A stretch of 64,000 nt of DNA from Sulfurimonas sp. (GTDB taxonomy: Bacteria > Campylobacterota > Campylobacteria > Campylobacterales > Sulfurimonadaceae). The notes beneath the pieces were generated by a model, which was not told where the DNA came from, did no database searches, and saw only the letters and a program-made list of their open reading frames with translations. The position numbers and the translations under genes are program-made. The stretch covers positions 186,001 through 250,000 of the forward strand of contig JAOFSE010000001.1 in assembly GCA_028044295.1 (NCBI GenBank). Direction: 5' to 3'. Positions 25,505 through 34,021 of this stretch are shown in pieces (position 1 is the stretch's first letter; every line of letters starts with the position of its first letter).

Positions 25505-26296
25505 ATGTTAACCAATAAGTATAGATTACCTGCTAAAGTTGCTTCTCTTCTTCTTTTGAGTGACTTAAATGTGTTTTCTGATCAGTCAAGCTTTAGAAAA
25601 TATCTACATGTAGAAAAGTTTTACACTGAAATAACTCCATGTGTAATTGATGTATCTCTTAAGCACAATATTCCACCTGCAGCTGTAATGGCAATAGCTG
25701 GACTAGAATCTGGTTATGGAAGTGGATATGTAGCACAAATTACAGGAAATATACTAAGTCTTGGTGCATTTAAAGGTGACCGTGAACTACCTAGGCTTTA
25801 TCTACCCTATTCCAAATCTATAAGAAAAGTTATTTACGACACAAAAGACATATCATCATTCAAAGAAGATGATTTAGTATGGAAAAAAAGACCAAAGAGC
25901 TTCAAAAGAGACTATAGACCTACTCCGTATGCTGGAACTAATCAGAACTTAGAACTATTGAAATACGATAAACAGCTCAGAGAAGAGGCTATCAGCCACT
26001 GTATAAATGATTTTGCTACTCGCTGTATTGTAAGTAGCTCGAAAGTGAAGGTTTTTAGAGAGGCTAGAAAATGGTTAGATAAAGAAGTAACGGATAAAGA
26101 TTATCCAATACTCTTCTCAGAAGAAATAAACAAAAAATTTATCGATATGATTGGTGGAAAGAAGCACTCTTTTAATTTTAGAGACACCTGGCCTAAAAAA
26201 GCAAAACTAATCATGAATAAAGTAGGTTTAGTTAAACTAACAAAAGATATTTATATAAATAAAATGAATTTTAAAAAAGCATGGGATAATAAATGA
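25505..26296 (+). CDS. glucosaminidase-domain protein (peptidoglycan hydrolase-like)
   Basis: A 263-residue protein whose middle, residues 45-100, matches the endo-beta-N-acetylglucosaminidase (PF01832) core: NIPPAAVMAIAGLESGYGSG with the catalytic Glu in LESGYG, then TGNILSLGAFKGDRELPRLYLP. This enzyme family cuts peptidoglycan glycan strands. No classical signal peptide is visible, only a weak hydrophobic stretch at residues 11-20, so export is uncertain. The C-terminal 100 residues are basic and not recognised. It overlaps the next gene by 4 bp (ATGA). Confidence 0.75.
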   Translation: MLTNKYRLPAKVASLLLLSDLNVFSDQSSFRKYLHVEKFYTEITPCVIDVSLKHNIPPAAVMAIAGLESGYGSGYVAQITGNILSLGAFKGDRELPRLYLPYSKSIRKVIYDTKDISSFKEDDLVWKKRPKSFKRDYRPTPYAGTNQNLELLKYDKQLREEAISHCINDFATRCIVSSSKVKVFREARKWLDKEVTDKDYPILFSEEINKKFIDMIGGKKHSFNFRDTWPKKAKLIMNKVGLVKLTKDIYINKMNFKKAWDNK

Positions 26297-26502
26297 GCAA
26301 AAAACAACTACTCATTGAGGATATAGAGAAACTACTTAATACATACGATGGTATTCATAAAACTGACATAAACCCTTCCCTGTTAGAGTTTATGGATGAA
26401 GAGACACTAATTAGCATAATTGATTCTCTTTTAACCCAAAAAGAAGAGTCAAAAGAGCCTGATACTGAGTGGCTTGAACAGTTTAAGAAAGTAGATAACT
26501 AA
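26293..26502 (+). CDS. hypothetical acidic small protein, 69 aa
   Basis: A small acidic, helical protein that starts inside the last codons of the glucosaminidase-domain gene through an ATGA overlap, so the two are translationally coupled. It has two Leu/Ile-rich amphipathic helices (about residues 5-17 and 28-47). It could be a partner or regulator of its neighbour; no family is recognised. Confidence 0.6.
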   Translation: MSKKQLLIEDIEKLLNTYDGIHKTDINPSLLEFMDEETLISIIDSLLTQKEESKEPDTEWLEQFKKVDN

Positions 26503-26615
26503 TATTTACTTTAACTAATATTGTTAACTTTCGTTTTTTATATTTATGTTTAATAACGTTAGTAACAAAATAATATGGTATAATATCGTCATTATTTTAA
26601 GTATCAAGGATTACT

Positions 26616-27161
26616 ATGTCAAACATAGATTTAGTACAATTAACACAACAAACAAAAAAATTAACGGCTATGGTAGTAGAAGACGAAAAAGTAGCAAATG
26701 AACTACTTAGCTCTACTTTTAAAAATTTCTTTTCTGATGTAACCTCATGTTTTAATGGCACTGAAGCTCTTAGTTCATATGAAAAAAACAATCCAGATGT
26801 TGTTTTTGTTGATATTATTATGGATGGAATGGATGGTATTGAACTAGCTCGCAAAATTCGTGAACAAAATCCAACTCAAATTATTATTGTTATCTCAGCA
26901 AGTAATGACATTCAAAAAATTTCTGAATCAATAGAAGTAGGTGTAAATAGTTTTATTCAAAAACCAATCGACACTAAAAAAATCATTGAGCTACTAACAA
27001 ATGTATCTGCTATTGTTACTAAGAAGAAAAAAATTGAAACAAAAACTTTCTCTATATCTTTACCTCTTGACCTATATGAAGTTGTAAATGAGAATGCTAA
27101 AGCGGAAAGTATCTCGAAAAATGCTGTAATTATTAGAGCATTAAGAAGCTTCTACGAATAA
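26616..27161 (+). CDS. response regulator with REC and ribbon-helix-helix-like domains
   Basis: A 181-residue two-domain protein. The receiver domain covers residues 15-130: acidic pair E22/D23, phospho-acceptor D66 in VFVDIIMDG, Ser94 and Lys116 in FIQKP. After a Lys-rich linker, residues 143-181 (KTFSISLPLDLYEVVNENA, then SKNAVIIRALRSF) look like a ribbon-helix-helix DNA-binding domain of the Arc/CopG type. That output domain is uncommon on receivers. No histidine kinase gene is adjacent. An AAGGA site lies upstream of the ATG. Confidence 0.8.
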   Translation: MSNIDLVQLTQQTKKLTAMVVEDEKVANELLSSTFKNFFSDVTSCFNGTEALSSYEKNNPDVVFVDIIMDGMDGIELARKIREQNPTQIIIVISASNDIQKISESIEVGVNSFIQKPIDTKKIIELLTNVSAIVTKKKKIETKTFSISLPLDLYEVVNENAKAESISKNAVIIRALRSFYE

Positions 27162-27218
27162 AACAAACTTTTTACTGAGTTTCTTTATAGTTTTATAGAT
27201 TATTAAGATATAAACGAA

Positions 27219-27224
27219 TATAAT
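27219..27224 (+). promoter_or_regulatory. -10 box for tRNA-Glu
   Basis: TATAAT lies 29 bp before the mature tRNA 5' end, leaving a short 5' leader for RNase P. There is no obvious -35 box; the DNA upstream is T-rich. Confidence 0.55.
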
Positions 27225-27253
27225 TTCGGCTCAGTAACCAAGCGTTACTAAGT

Positions 27254-27328
27254 GGCCCCGTCGTCTAGCGGTTAGGATCCATGGTTTTCATCCATGTTAC
27301 AGGAGTTCAATTCTCCTCGGGGTCACCA
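27254..27328 (+). tRNA. tRNA-Glu (anticodon UUC)
   Basis: A 75-nt cloverleaf. The acceptor GGCCCCG pairs with CGGGGTC with one G-T; the anticodon arm is CATGG, loop TTTTCAT, CCATG, giving anticodon TTC; the T arm is AGGAG, loop TTCAATT, CTCCT. The discriminator base is A and CCA is encoded. Confidence 0.95.
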
Positions 27329-27357
27329 CTTACAATAAAATATCCCTACTCTTTATA

Positions 27358-29028
27358 TTATTCTAAAATTTTTGGTTCACTAAAAAGATAGCCTTGAGAA
27401 TATTCAATACCTAGCTCTTCTATAATGTTTTGTACTTCTGTACAGTGAACAAACTCTGCTATACAAACTATACCAATAGGTTTTGTAAAGTTAACTATAG
27501 CTTTAACAATTGCTAGGCTTTTATCATCTTTATGAATATTTTTAATATATCTAGCGTCGATTTTCAAAAAATCTATATCAAGGTCTAGAAGACGTTCAAA
27601 ATTAGAGTTTTCTGCACCAAAATCATCAATAGCAATTTTAAATCCGAGTTGCTTTAGCTCTTTTAGCTGTATGATATGTTCACTTTTAGACTCACTACTT
27701 ATGCCTTCTAAAACCTCTAAAACAACACGCTCAGAGTTTATGTTATACTTTTCACACTTTTCTCTAAGGTAATCTGCTAAATAATTAAAGTTCAAATCAT
27801 CTTCGGTAATATTTAGTGAAAAAGAGTATGTTTTATTTTGCATAACTACAAAACTTTTCTCTATCATGATTTTTGTAAGTTCAGGCAGCATTCCAGAAAG
27901 TCTTGCAGCTTCTAAAAAGTGAAAAGGAGATAGTATTTCATCTTTATGTTTAATCCGGATTAATGCTTCAAACTTTCTAATTTCAGATGTTCTGTTATCT
28001 CGTATGCCTTGAAAGAATGGTATAACTGTATCATTAGCAATTGCTTGATGAACAATGTTATTTGCTTCTATAAATCTTTCACGTTCATGAAAATTCGTTT
28101 CTTCTTCTTCAGTATTGAGTATAATGTATGAATTTCGTCCACGATTCTTTGAATTTTTTAATGCTACAGAAGCGGTACGAAGTAAGTGTTTTTTTCCAAA
28201 AGCAACACCAAAAGAAAATGAGATGTACATTGTTATATTATTGACTGTAATGGCATTTAGATAAAAGTAATGTTGAATCTCTTTTATTTTATCCTCTATA
28301 GAATCTAATTTATCAAAAAGTAAAATATATTTATCAGAATCTAATTGTGCACTGATGTGCTCACTAAATTGAGATTTCATTACGCTAGCAACTTTTATTA
28401 GTATCTCGTTTCCTAGTTCAAATCCATAGGCTTCATTTATATATGAAAAACTGTTGATGTCTGCAATAATTAGAACACGTTCTTTTTCTTCTAAAAGTAG
28501 TTTTCGTAAATAAGATTTACTATACAGATGCGTTAAATAATCAAAATTTTCTAGGTTAATACGTTCAAGTTCCAAGGCAATACGAACTGAAAAAAGTTCA
28601 AATAGTGAAATCACATCTTTATCGTTGAGTATAGGCTTAGTATGAAGAGCTACGACTAAACCTAGTACATTTTCGTGTGAATCATAGAGAGGAACACCTA
28701 CGTAAGATTCTATATTCATATCTATTAAAAGCTGATCTCTAGGGTATAAGCTGGTAATATTGCTTGTATGACAACAAACATCTTGATTGGCAACTTCTTC
28801 ACATGGAGTGTATTGTAAATCATATTCAAAATTATCTACAATTACATTGTTCGCAGATAGAGAGATTGTTGACGCAGTATGTTTCTCTTTGTTGATGGTT
28901 GCCACAAAAACATAATCACATTTTATAGCATCAGATAATGATAACGTCATGTTATTAAAAAAATCTTTACCGGAGCTACGCCCAAGTTTTAAAATAATAT
29001 CTTTTAAACTACGAGATTCTATTGTCAT
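27358..29028 (-). CDS. GAF / degenerate GGDEF / EAL protein, probable c-di-GMP phosphodiesterase
   Basis: A 556-residue cytoplasmic signalling protein. Residues 20-155 form a GAF-like sensor domain with a Cys pair at 85-86. Residues 160-305 are a GGDEF-type domain whose signature is degraded to LDSDKY (229-234), so cyclase activity is not expected. Residues 325-556 are an EAL domain with the catalytic set intact: E354 in FEAL, N406, E438, D468/D469 in DDFG, K489, E525 and Q545. The likely activity is hydrolysis of c-di-GMP controlled by the GAF domain. Its 5' end faces away from the tRNA gene; no operon partner is evident. Confidence 0.88.
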   Translation of the reverse strand: MTIESRSLKDIILKLGRSSGKDFFNNMTLSLSDAIKCDYVFVATINKEKHTASTISLSANNVIVDNFEYDLQYTPCEEVANQDVCCHTSNITSLYPRDQLLIDMNIESYVGVPLYDSHENVLGLVVALHTKPILNDKDVISLFELFSVRIALELERINLENFDYLTHLYSKSYLRKLLLEEKERVLIIADINSFSYINEAYGFELGNEILIKVASVMKSQFSEHISAQLDSDKYILLFDKLDSIEDKIKEIQHYFYLNAITVNNITMYISFSFGVAFGKKHLLRTASVALKNSKNRGRNSYIILNTEEEETNFHERERFIEANNIVHQAIANDTVIPFFQGIRDNRTSEIRKFEALIRIKHKDEILSPFHFLEAARLSGMLPELTKIMIEKSFVVMQNKTYSFSLNITEDDLNFNYLADYLREKCEKYNINSERVVLEVLEGISSESKSEHIIQLKELKQLGFKIAIDDFGAENSNFERLLDLDIDFLKIDARYIKNIHKDDKSLAIVKAIVNFTKPIGIVCIAEFVHCTEVQNIIEELGIEYSQGYLFSEPKILE

Positions 29029-29094
29029 AAATTATCCGTCCTTTTCTTTAAAGGATTGTATAGTCTAATAATTATACCATTTTTTTTTAGTTTA

Positions 29095-31341
29095 TCATTT
29101 TAACTTTTGAGCAAGAAGTTCATTTACGACTTTAGGGTTTGCTTTACCGCCAGTAGCCTTTAGTACTTGACCTACAAAGAAGCCTAGTAATTTTGTGTTT
29201 CCTTCTCTGAACTTAGTAACGTTATCTGGATTTTTTTCAATTATTTCATCAATAATAGGTGAAATCTTTGAAGGATCACTTATCTGTATAAGTCCTTTGG
29301 CCTCAACTATTTTTATTGGCTCTTCCCCACTCTTAACCATCTCCTCAAATACTTGTTTGGCAATTTTATTGGAAATAGTTTCATCGTCAATCATCTTAAC
29401 AAGCGCAGCTATCTGCCGAGCATTAAATTTAAGCTCATTTATTTGCTTTTCTTTTAGCTCTCTAGCTACCTCATTAGATACTATATTAGCTAGATTAACG
29501 GGGCTATTTAGAGTTGCTAAAGATTCTTCATAAAATGATGATAGTTTCTCGTCACGAGCTAATGTGTTAGCAACTTCGCTATTTAGTTTAAGTTCATTTG
29601 TGTATTTGTCAAATAAAGTTTGCTCTGTATCACTCATAGCTACTACTTCACCATCTATTTGAACTTTTTTAGCCTGAGGCTTAGGTGTGATTTCCACTGT
29701 ATTCTTTTTCTTAGCATAAGAGTCTTTAAGACCTACAATCTTGTTAAACACAGGCTTTACATCAGTATAGTCAACAGGGTCAGCGTAAAAATAGCCTTGT
29801 CTTTCAAACTGAAATCTTTCATCTGGCTTCTGTGTTATAACCGCTGGTTCAATAAAAGCATTTTTTATTACATGTAGAGAATCTGGGTTTACATCTTCCA
29901 GACCTTGGGGAGCTTCATCTTTGAAGAGTCTATCATACACTCTTACTTCAACTTTTCTAGCTTCTTTTATATCTACCCATTGGATAGCACTTTTTACTTT
30001 TATACCACTAGTATCTTGCCCGCTTTTTGAATCAGGACTATACTCAGCTTTTATCTCGACGATATTACCATCAGAATCTTTAATTATTTCCTTACATGTA
30101 ATAATATAAGCATGCTTAAGACGTACTGGTTGCTCAGGTGTAAGACGGAAGTAACCTTTTGGCGGATTCTCTGAAAAATCATCACGTTCTATATAAATTT
30201 CTTTTGAAAAAGGTATTTGTCTTGAACCCTCTTTAGGTACATCTTCAGGGTAATAAGAAGCATTAAGTTCTTCAGTACCTTCATAATTAAGAATAGTTAC
30301 TTTAAGTGGATCAAGCACACACATAACACGAGGTACTTTTGTATTTAAATCATCTCTAATACAAAATTCAAGCTGTGCAACATCTACCATTGAATTTGCT
30401 TTTGCTATACCTATTTGATCACAGAAATTTCTAATAGATTCTGGTGTATACCCTCTTCTACTATATCCTGCTATGGTTGGCATACGAGGATCATCCCAGC
30501 CATTAACTTGCCCACCATTAACTAGCTCTAAAAGCTTTCTTTTACTCATAACAGTATAGTTGATGCCAAGTCTTGCAAACTCATGTTGATAAGGTCTTAA
30601 TGATAGCCCAAGAGTATCAAGTACCCAGTTATAAACATCACGATTGTTTTCAAACTCTAGAGTACAAATAGAGTGAGAAACTCCTTCAATATAGTCAGAC
30701 AGACAGTGAGCAAAGTCATACATAGGGTATACACTCCACTCGTCCCCTGCTCTATAGTGATGAGCATGTCTAATACGGTACATAAGAGGGTCTCTCATTT
30801 TCATATTTGCAGCTGACATGTCAATCTTAGCTCTTAGAACATGTTCGCCATCTTTAAACTCTCCTTTTTTCATTCTCTCAAAAAGGTCTAAGTTCTCTTC
30901 AACACTTCTATCTGCATACTTACTACGGCGACCAGGCTCAGTGACAGTACCACGAAGGGAACGCATCTCTTCTTCATTAGTGCTATCAACATATGCTTTA
31001 CCCATTTTAATAAGCTCTATTGCGTAGTTATATATTTGAGGAAAGTAGTCAGAAGTAAAACGTACATTATCTTTCCAGTTAAACCCAAGCCACTCCACAG
31101 CATGTTTAAGAGCTTCAACATATTTTGTATCTTCAGTAGTTGGGTTAGTATCGTCCATTCTAAGGTTACAGTGACCATCATAGTCTTTTGCAATACCAAA
31201 GTTTATGCAGATAGACTTAGCGTGACCAATATGGGGAAACCCATTAGGTTCAGGAGGGAATCTTGTAACAACCTCTTTATATTTGCCAGACTTTAAGTCC
31301 TCTTCAACTATTGTACGTAAAAAATCTTTGCTCTTACTCAT
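29095..31341 (-). CDS. glnS: glutaminyl-tRNA synthetase fused to a YqeY/GatB-tail domain
   Basis: A 748-residue class I synthetase that attaches Gln to tRNA-Gln. The catalytic half has RFPPEPNGFPHIGHAKS (HIGH at about residues 37-40), MDDTNP, and VMSKRKL as the KMSKS loop. Two anticodon-binding beta-barrels follow to about residue 555. The last 150 residues (FDKYTNELKLN onward, with NELKFNARQIAALV and GFFVGQVLKATGGKANP) match the GatB/YqeY tail domain that contacts tRNA in the amidotransferase. This fused architecture is known from Deinococcus and some other bacteria. It is divergent from a GluRS-like gene across 93 bp. Confidence 0.93.
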   Translation of the reverse strand: MSKSKDFLRTIVEEDLKSGKYKEVVTRFPPEPNGFPHIGHAKSICINFGIAKDYDGHCNLRMDDTNPTTEDTKYVEALKHAVEWLGFNWKDNVRFTSDYFPQIYNYAIELIKMGKAYVDSTNEEEMRSLRGTVTEPGRRSKYADRSVEENLDLFERMKKGEFKDGEHVLRAKIDMSAANMKMRDPLMYRIRHAHHYRAGDEWSVYPMYDFAHCLSDYIEGVSHSICTLEFENNRDVYNWVLDTLGLSLRPYQHEFARLGINYTVMSKRKLLELVNGGQVNGWDDPRMPTIAGYSRRGYTPESIRNFCDQIGIAKANSMVDVAQLEFCIRDDLNTKVPRVMCVLDPLKVTILNYEGTEELNASYYPEDVPKEGSRQIPFSKEIYIERDDFSENPPKGYFRLTPEQPVRLKHAYIITCKEIIKDSDGNIVEIKAEYSPDSKSGQDTSGIKVKSAIQWVDIKEARKVEVRVYDRLFKDEAPQGLEDVNPDSLHVIKNAFIEPAVITQKPDERFQFERQGYFYADPVDYTDVKPVFNKIVGLKDSYAKKKNTVEITPKPQAKKVQIDGEVVAMSDTEQTLFDKYTNELKLNSEVANTLARDEKLSSFYEESLATLNSPVNLANIVSNEVARELKEKQINELKFNARQIAALVKMIDDETISNKIAKQVFEEMVKSGEEPIKIVEAKGLIQISDPSKISPIIDEIIEKNPDNVTKFREGNTKLLGFFVGQVLKATGGKANPKVVNELLAQKLK

Positions 31342-31434
31342 TATTATTAAGCCTTTAGGTTTTAAAATTGTATTTTATCAAATTAGTAGGTAAAACTTGA
31401 TAAAATTCCAAAAATTACATATGCAGGAATATGA

Positions 31435-32655
31435 ATGCTAAGATTTGCGTCCAGCCCTACCCATGATATGAATATTGGGGATTTAAGAGTTGCTATCTAC
31501 AACTATATCGTTGCTAAGCAACGCAGTGAAGACCTAATTGTTAGAATTGAAGATACTAATAAAGATAAAAATGTAGAGGGTAAAGATCAAGAGATACTTG
31601 ATTTGCTAGCTCTTTTTGGAATTGAGTATTCTCAAATTATCTATCAAAGTGAAAGCGTTCGTTTTCATACCGCTATGGCTTTGCAACTTATGCACGAGAA
31701 GAAAGCATTTAGCTGTTTTTGCTCAGACAACTGGATAGATAAAAAGCGTGAAGAAGCAAAACAGGATAATAATCCTTATATGTATGATGACGCTTGTAGA
31801 AATCTTCCTGATGAGTTGGTAATAGATAATATGAGCCCATTTTGTATAAGAATAAAAAAGCCTGATGATTCAAAAGATTTAGATAGTTTTGTCATAATGA
31901 GTCAAGAGAAAAAACCTATGTATGACTTTTCTTGTGCGGTTGATGATATGTTAAATGATATATCAATAGTTATATGTGATGAAGACAAGGCTAAAAGTAC
32001 TTCGAAACAAGAGCTTGTTAGAAGCTCACTTAGTTATGACAAAAAAATAGAGTATGTTTATCTTCCGACTATAGATGATACTACTAGTATTAAGTCTTTA
32101 CTAGAGGATGGTTTTTTACCGGCTGCCATCATAAACTACATAGTTAATATTGGAAGAAAAGAGTCAAGAGCAATACTTTCAATGAATGAGGCTATAGAAT
32201 TATTTGATATATCAAAACTATCTAATGCACCTGTAAGCTTTGATATAAGTATGCTTCGTGATATAAATAAGGAGCATTTAAAAGCACTAGACGCTAAAGA
32301 GCTATCTAGATATGTTGGATTTGCGGATGAAGAGATAGGTAAACTTGCTCGTGTATACTTGGAAGAAGTAAGCACAACAAAAGAGTTAAAGTCAAAAATA
32401 GAGCCAATATTTGCTACTAAAAGTATTCCTGGGGAGCTTAAAGCCTCAGCAGATATACTGTCTAAAACAATTAAAAATGCGCCCTATTTTAAAGAGTATG
32501 GTGATTTTGAAAAGTATATCGTGAATGAATCTGCTCTGAAGGGTGAAAGCTTATCTAAACCACTTAGAGTACTTTTAACAGGTAATGAGAATGGTCCGGA
32601 TATTTCAGTGATATATGAATATATTAAAAACTATATAGGAGAGATTGTAAAATGA
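31435..32655 (+). CDS. glutamyl-tRNA synthetase-like protein with eroded catalytic motifs
   Basis: A 406-residue protein with the full length and order of a GluRS2-type enzyme, including VRIEDTN, FCSD and a terminal PLRVLLTGNENGP. The signatures needed for catalysis are altered. The HIGH motif reads MNIG (N13 in place of the first His); the usual RGEDH block reads CDEDK (181-185); and where a KLSKR-type loop is expected the chain passes straight from YLPTIDDTT to SIKSLLEDGFLP. The frame is intact, so it is not a plain pseudogene. It may retain tRNA or glutamate binding, or have a new role. YggT follows with an ATGA overlap. Confidence 0.75.
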   Translation: MLRFASSPTHDMNIGDLRVAIYNYIVAKQRSEDLIVRIEDTNKDKNVEGKDQEILDLLALFGIEYSQIIYQSESVRFHTAMALQLMHEKKAFSCFCSDNWIDKKREEAKQDNNPYMYDDACRNLPDELVIDNMSPFCIRIKKPDDSKDLDSFVIMSQEKKPMYDFSCAVDDMLNDISIVICDEDKAKSTSKQELVRSSLSYDKKIEYVYLPTIDDTTSIKSLLEDGFLPAAIINYIVNIGRKESRAILSMNEAIELFDISKLSNAPVSFDISMLRDINKEHLKALDAKELSRYVGFADEEIGKLARVYLEEVSTTKELKSKIEPIFATKSIPGELKASADILSKTIKNAPYFKEYGDFEKYIVNESALKGESLSKPLRVLLTGNENGPDISVIYEYIKNYIGEIVK

Positions 32656-32936
32656 GCATATTAATAGAGATAGTTCAAGGGTTAGGTTCAATAATTATTG
32701 GATTGGTTAATGTTTATATTTGGGTTGTTATTATTGCAGCACTTTTAAGCTTTGTAAGTCCAGATCCATATAATCCTATAGTTCAGTTTTTATATAGAAT
32801 TACAAACCCTGCATATTCATTTGTAAGAAAGTATATAAAAACAAATTTTAATGGGCTTGATTTAGCACCACTTATAATAATAGTGGCTCTGCAAGTCTTT
32901 ATAGTAGTGTTTAGTTCGCTACTACATTCAATATAG
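32652..32936 (+). CDS. YggT family membrane protein
   Basis: A 94-residue inner-membrane protein with two hydrophobic helices (about residues 10-35 and 67-92) joined by the family signature VSPDPYNPIVQFLYRITNP. YggT proteins are linked to envelope and osmotic-stress functions but are not well characterised. The ATGA overlap with the GluRS-like gene couples their translation. Confidence 0.88.
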   Translation: MSILIEIVQGLGSIIIGLVNVYIWVVIIAALLSFVSPDPYNPIVQFLYRITNPAYSFVRKYIKTNFNGLDLAPLIIIVALQVFIVVFSSLLHSI

Positions 32937-32941
32937 GTTAG

Positions 32942-33415
32942 TTACTCTTTAGTTCTTTTGTATATCACAGAAGATGATTTAGCATTAAGAAGCACTAACT
33001 CTAAATCATCACTATTATCTTTGATAAATGACACAAGATAGTACTTATTCCAGTCGCTTATACTAGATACAAGGTTAGAGAATCTGTTTTCTTTTGGAAG
33101 TTCTCTAATGTCCATGAAACCTATAGAGTTTAATTGTAAATTTAAGTCAGAACTAGATAAATTTTCACTATCTTTTATGTATGTATATACAAAAAAGTAC
33201 TCTTTGTCATTGTAAAAATCTGGATAAATATCGTTAAGGTATATTGCAGAAGCAATTCCGCCTATACTTTTCTTAGTAGAAACAATTTTTGAACTCTGTA
33301 GACCCGATATACTTACTTGTTTCTCTTTATTCATCTTAAATTCTGAAAATGCATTTTTGTGTGAACATCCTGTAAAAAGCACTAGAAAAGTTGATAGTAT
33401 AAGTATATATTTCAT
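32942..33415 (-). CDS. hypothetical lipoprotein
   Basis: A 157-residue protein with a lipoprotein signal peptide (LFTGC lipobox, Cys17). The mature part is soluble, with alternating strands and Ser/Asn-rich loops and no motif I recognise. It lies convergent with yggT (5 bp apart) and divergent from mobB. Attachment to a membrane in the periplasm is the only firm prediction. Confidence 0.75.
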   Translation of the reverse strand: MKYILILSTFLVLFTGCSHKNAFSEFKMNKEKQVSISGLQSSKIVSTKKSIGGIASAIYLNDIYPDFYNDKEYFFVYTYIKDSENLSSSDLNLQLNSIGFMDIRELPKENRFSNLVSSISDWNKYYLVSFIKDNSDDLELVLLNAKSSSVIYKRTKE

Positions 33416-33479
33416 ATTTTATTCCTCTAATTAATGTGGGAATTATATCTTATTAAACAAGATTTTAACGACTATTTTG

Positions 33480-33485
33480 TATAAT
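33480..33485 (+). promoter_or_regulatory. -10 box of the mobB-fbp-metG operon
   Basis: TATAAT lies 27 nt before the mobB TTG start, in the intergenic space divergent to the lipoprotein gene. T-rich DNA precedes it; no -35 box is seen. Confidence 0.5.
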
Positions 33486-33512
33486 CCTTTAAATTTTAAA
33501 TAAAGAGATAAT

Positions 33513-34016
33513 TTGAGTAAAAGATTAGCTGTTGCATTTACTGGACCATCAAATAGTGGAAAGACTACTTTGATTTTAAAAGTAGCTAGAAAACTTATCC
33601 ATGACTATAAAAAAGATGTGGCAATAATTAAGCACGATCCAAAAGATAAGGCTCGTTTTGATGTCGAGGGTAAAGACAGCTATAAATTTAGTGATACTGG
33701 AGCAGAGGTTATCGTGACCTCTCCTAACAGAACTACATATTTTTCTCATAGACAGAAAGAACTAGATGAGATGATTAGACTTTTTGATAATTTTGATATT
33801 TTACTAGTTGAAGGTTTAAAGAACTTACCATTGCCTAGAATAAGCATTTTTAGAGATGAGCTTGACAGTGATTACTTTAAATATATGGATGCTCTGGCAA
33901 CTGATGATAGTGTAGACCTATCAAAATACGATTTACCATCAAGTATTGATGTGTTAGACATAAACAGTCCAGAAGATGTAATATCTTGGATACTTAAAAA
34001 CGCAAAGGAAGTTTAA
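33513..34016 (+). CDS. mobB: molybdopterin-guanine dinucleotide biosynthesis adaptor MobB
   Basis: A 167-residue P-loop GTPase that assists MobA in making the guanine dinucleotide form of the molybdenum cofactor. The P-loop is GPSNSGKTT (residues 11-19), followed by the family features [20 protein letters not shown] and LLVEGLK. The start is TTG with AAAGAGA upstream. Molybdoenzymes such as nitrate or formate dehydrogenases are therefore expected elsewhere in the genome. It begins a run of same-strand genes through fbp and metG. Confidence 0.9.
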   Translation: MSKRLAVAFTGPSNSGKTTLILKVARKLIHDYKKDVAIIKHDPKDKARFDVEGKDSYKFSDTGAEVIVTSPNRTTYFSHRQKELDEMIRLFDNFDILLVEGLKNLPLPRISIFRDELDSDYFKYMDALATDDSVDLSKYDLPSSIDVLDINSPEDVISWILKNAKEV

Positions 34017-34021
34017 AACAG

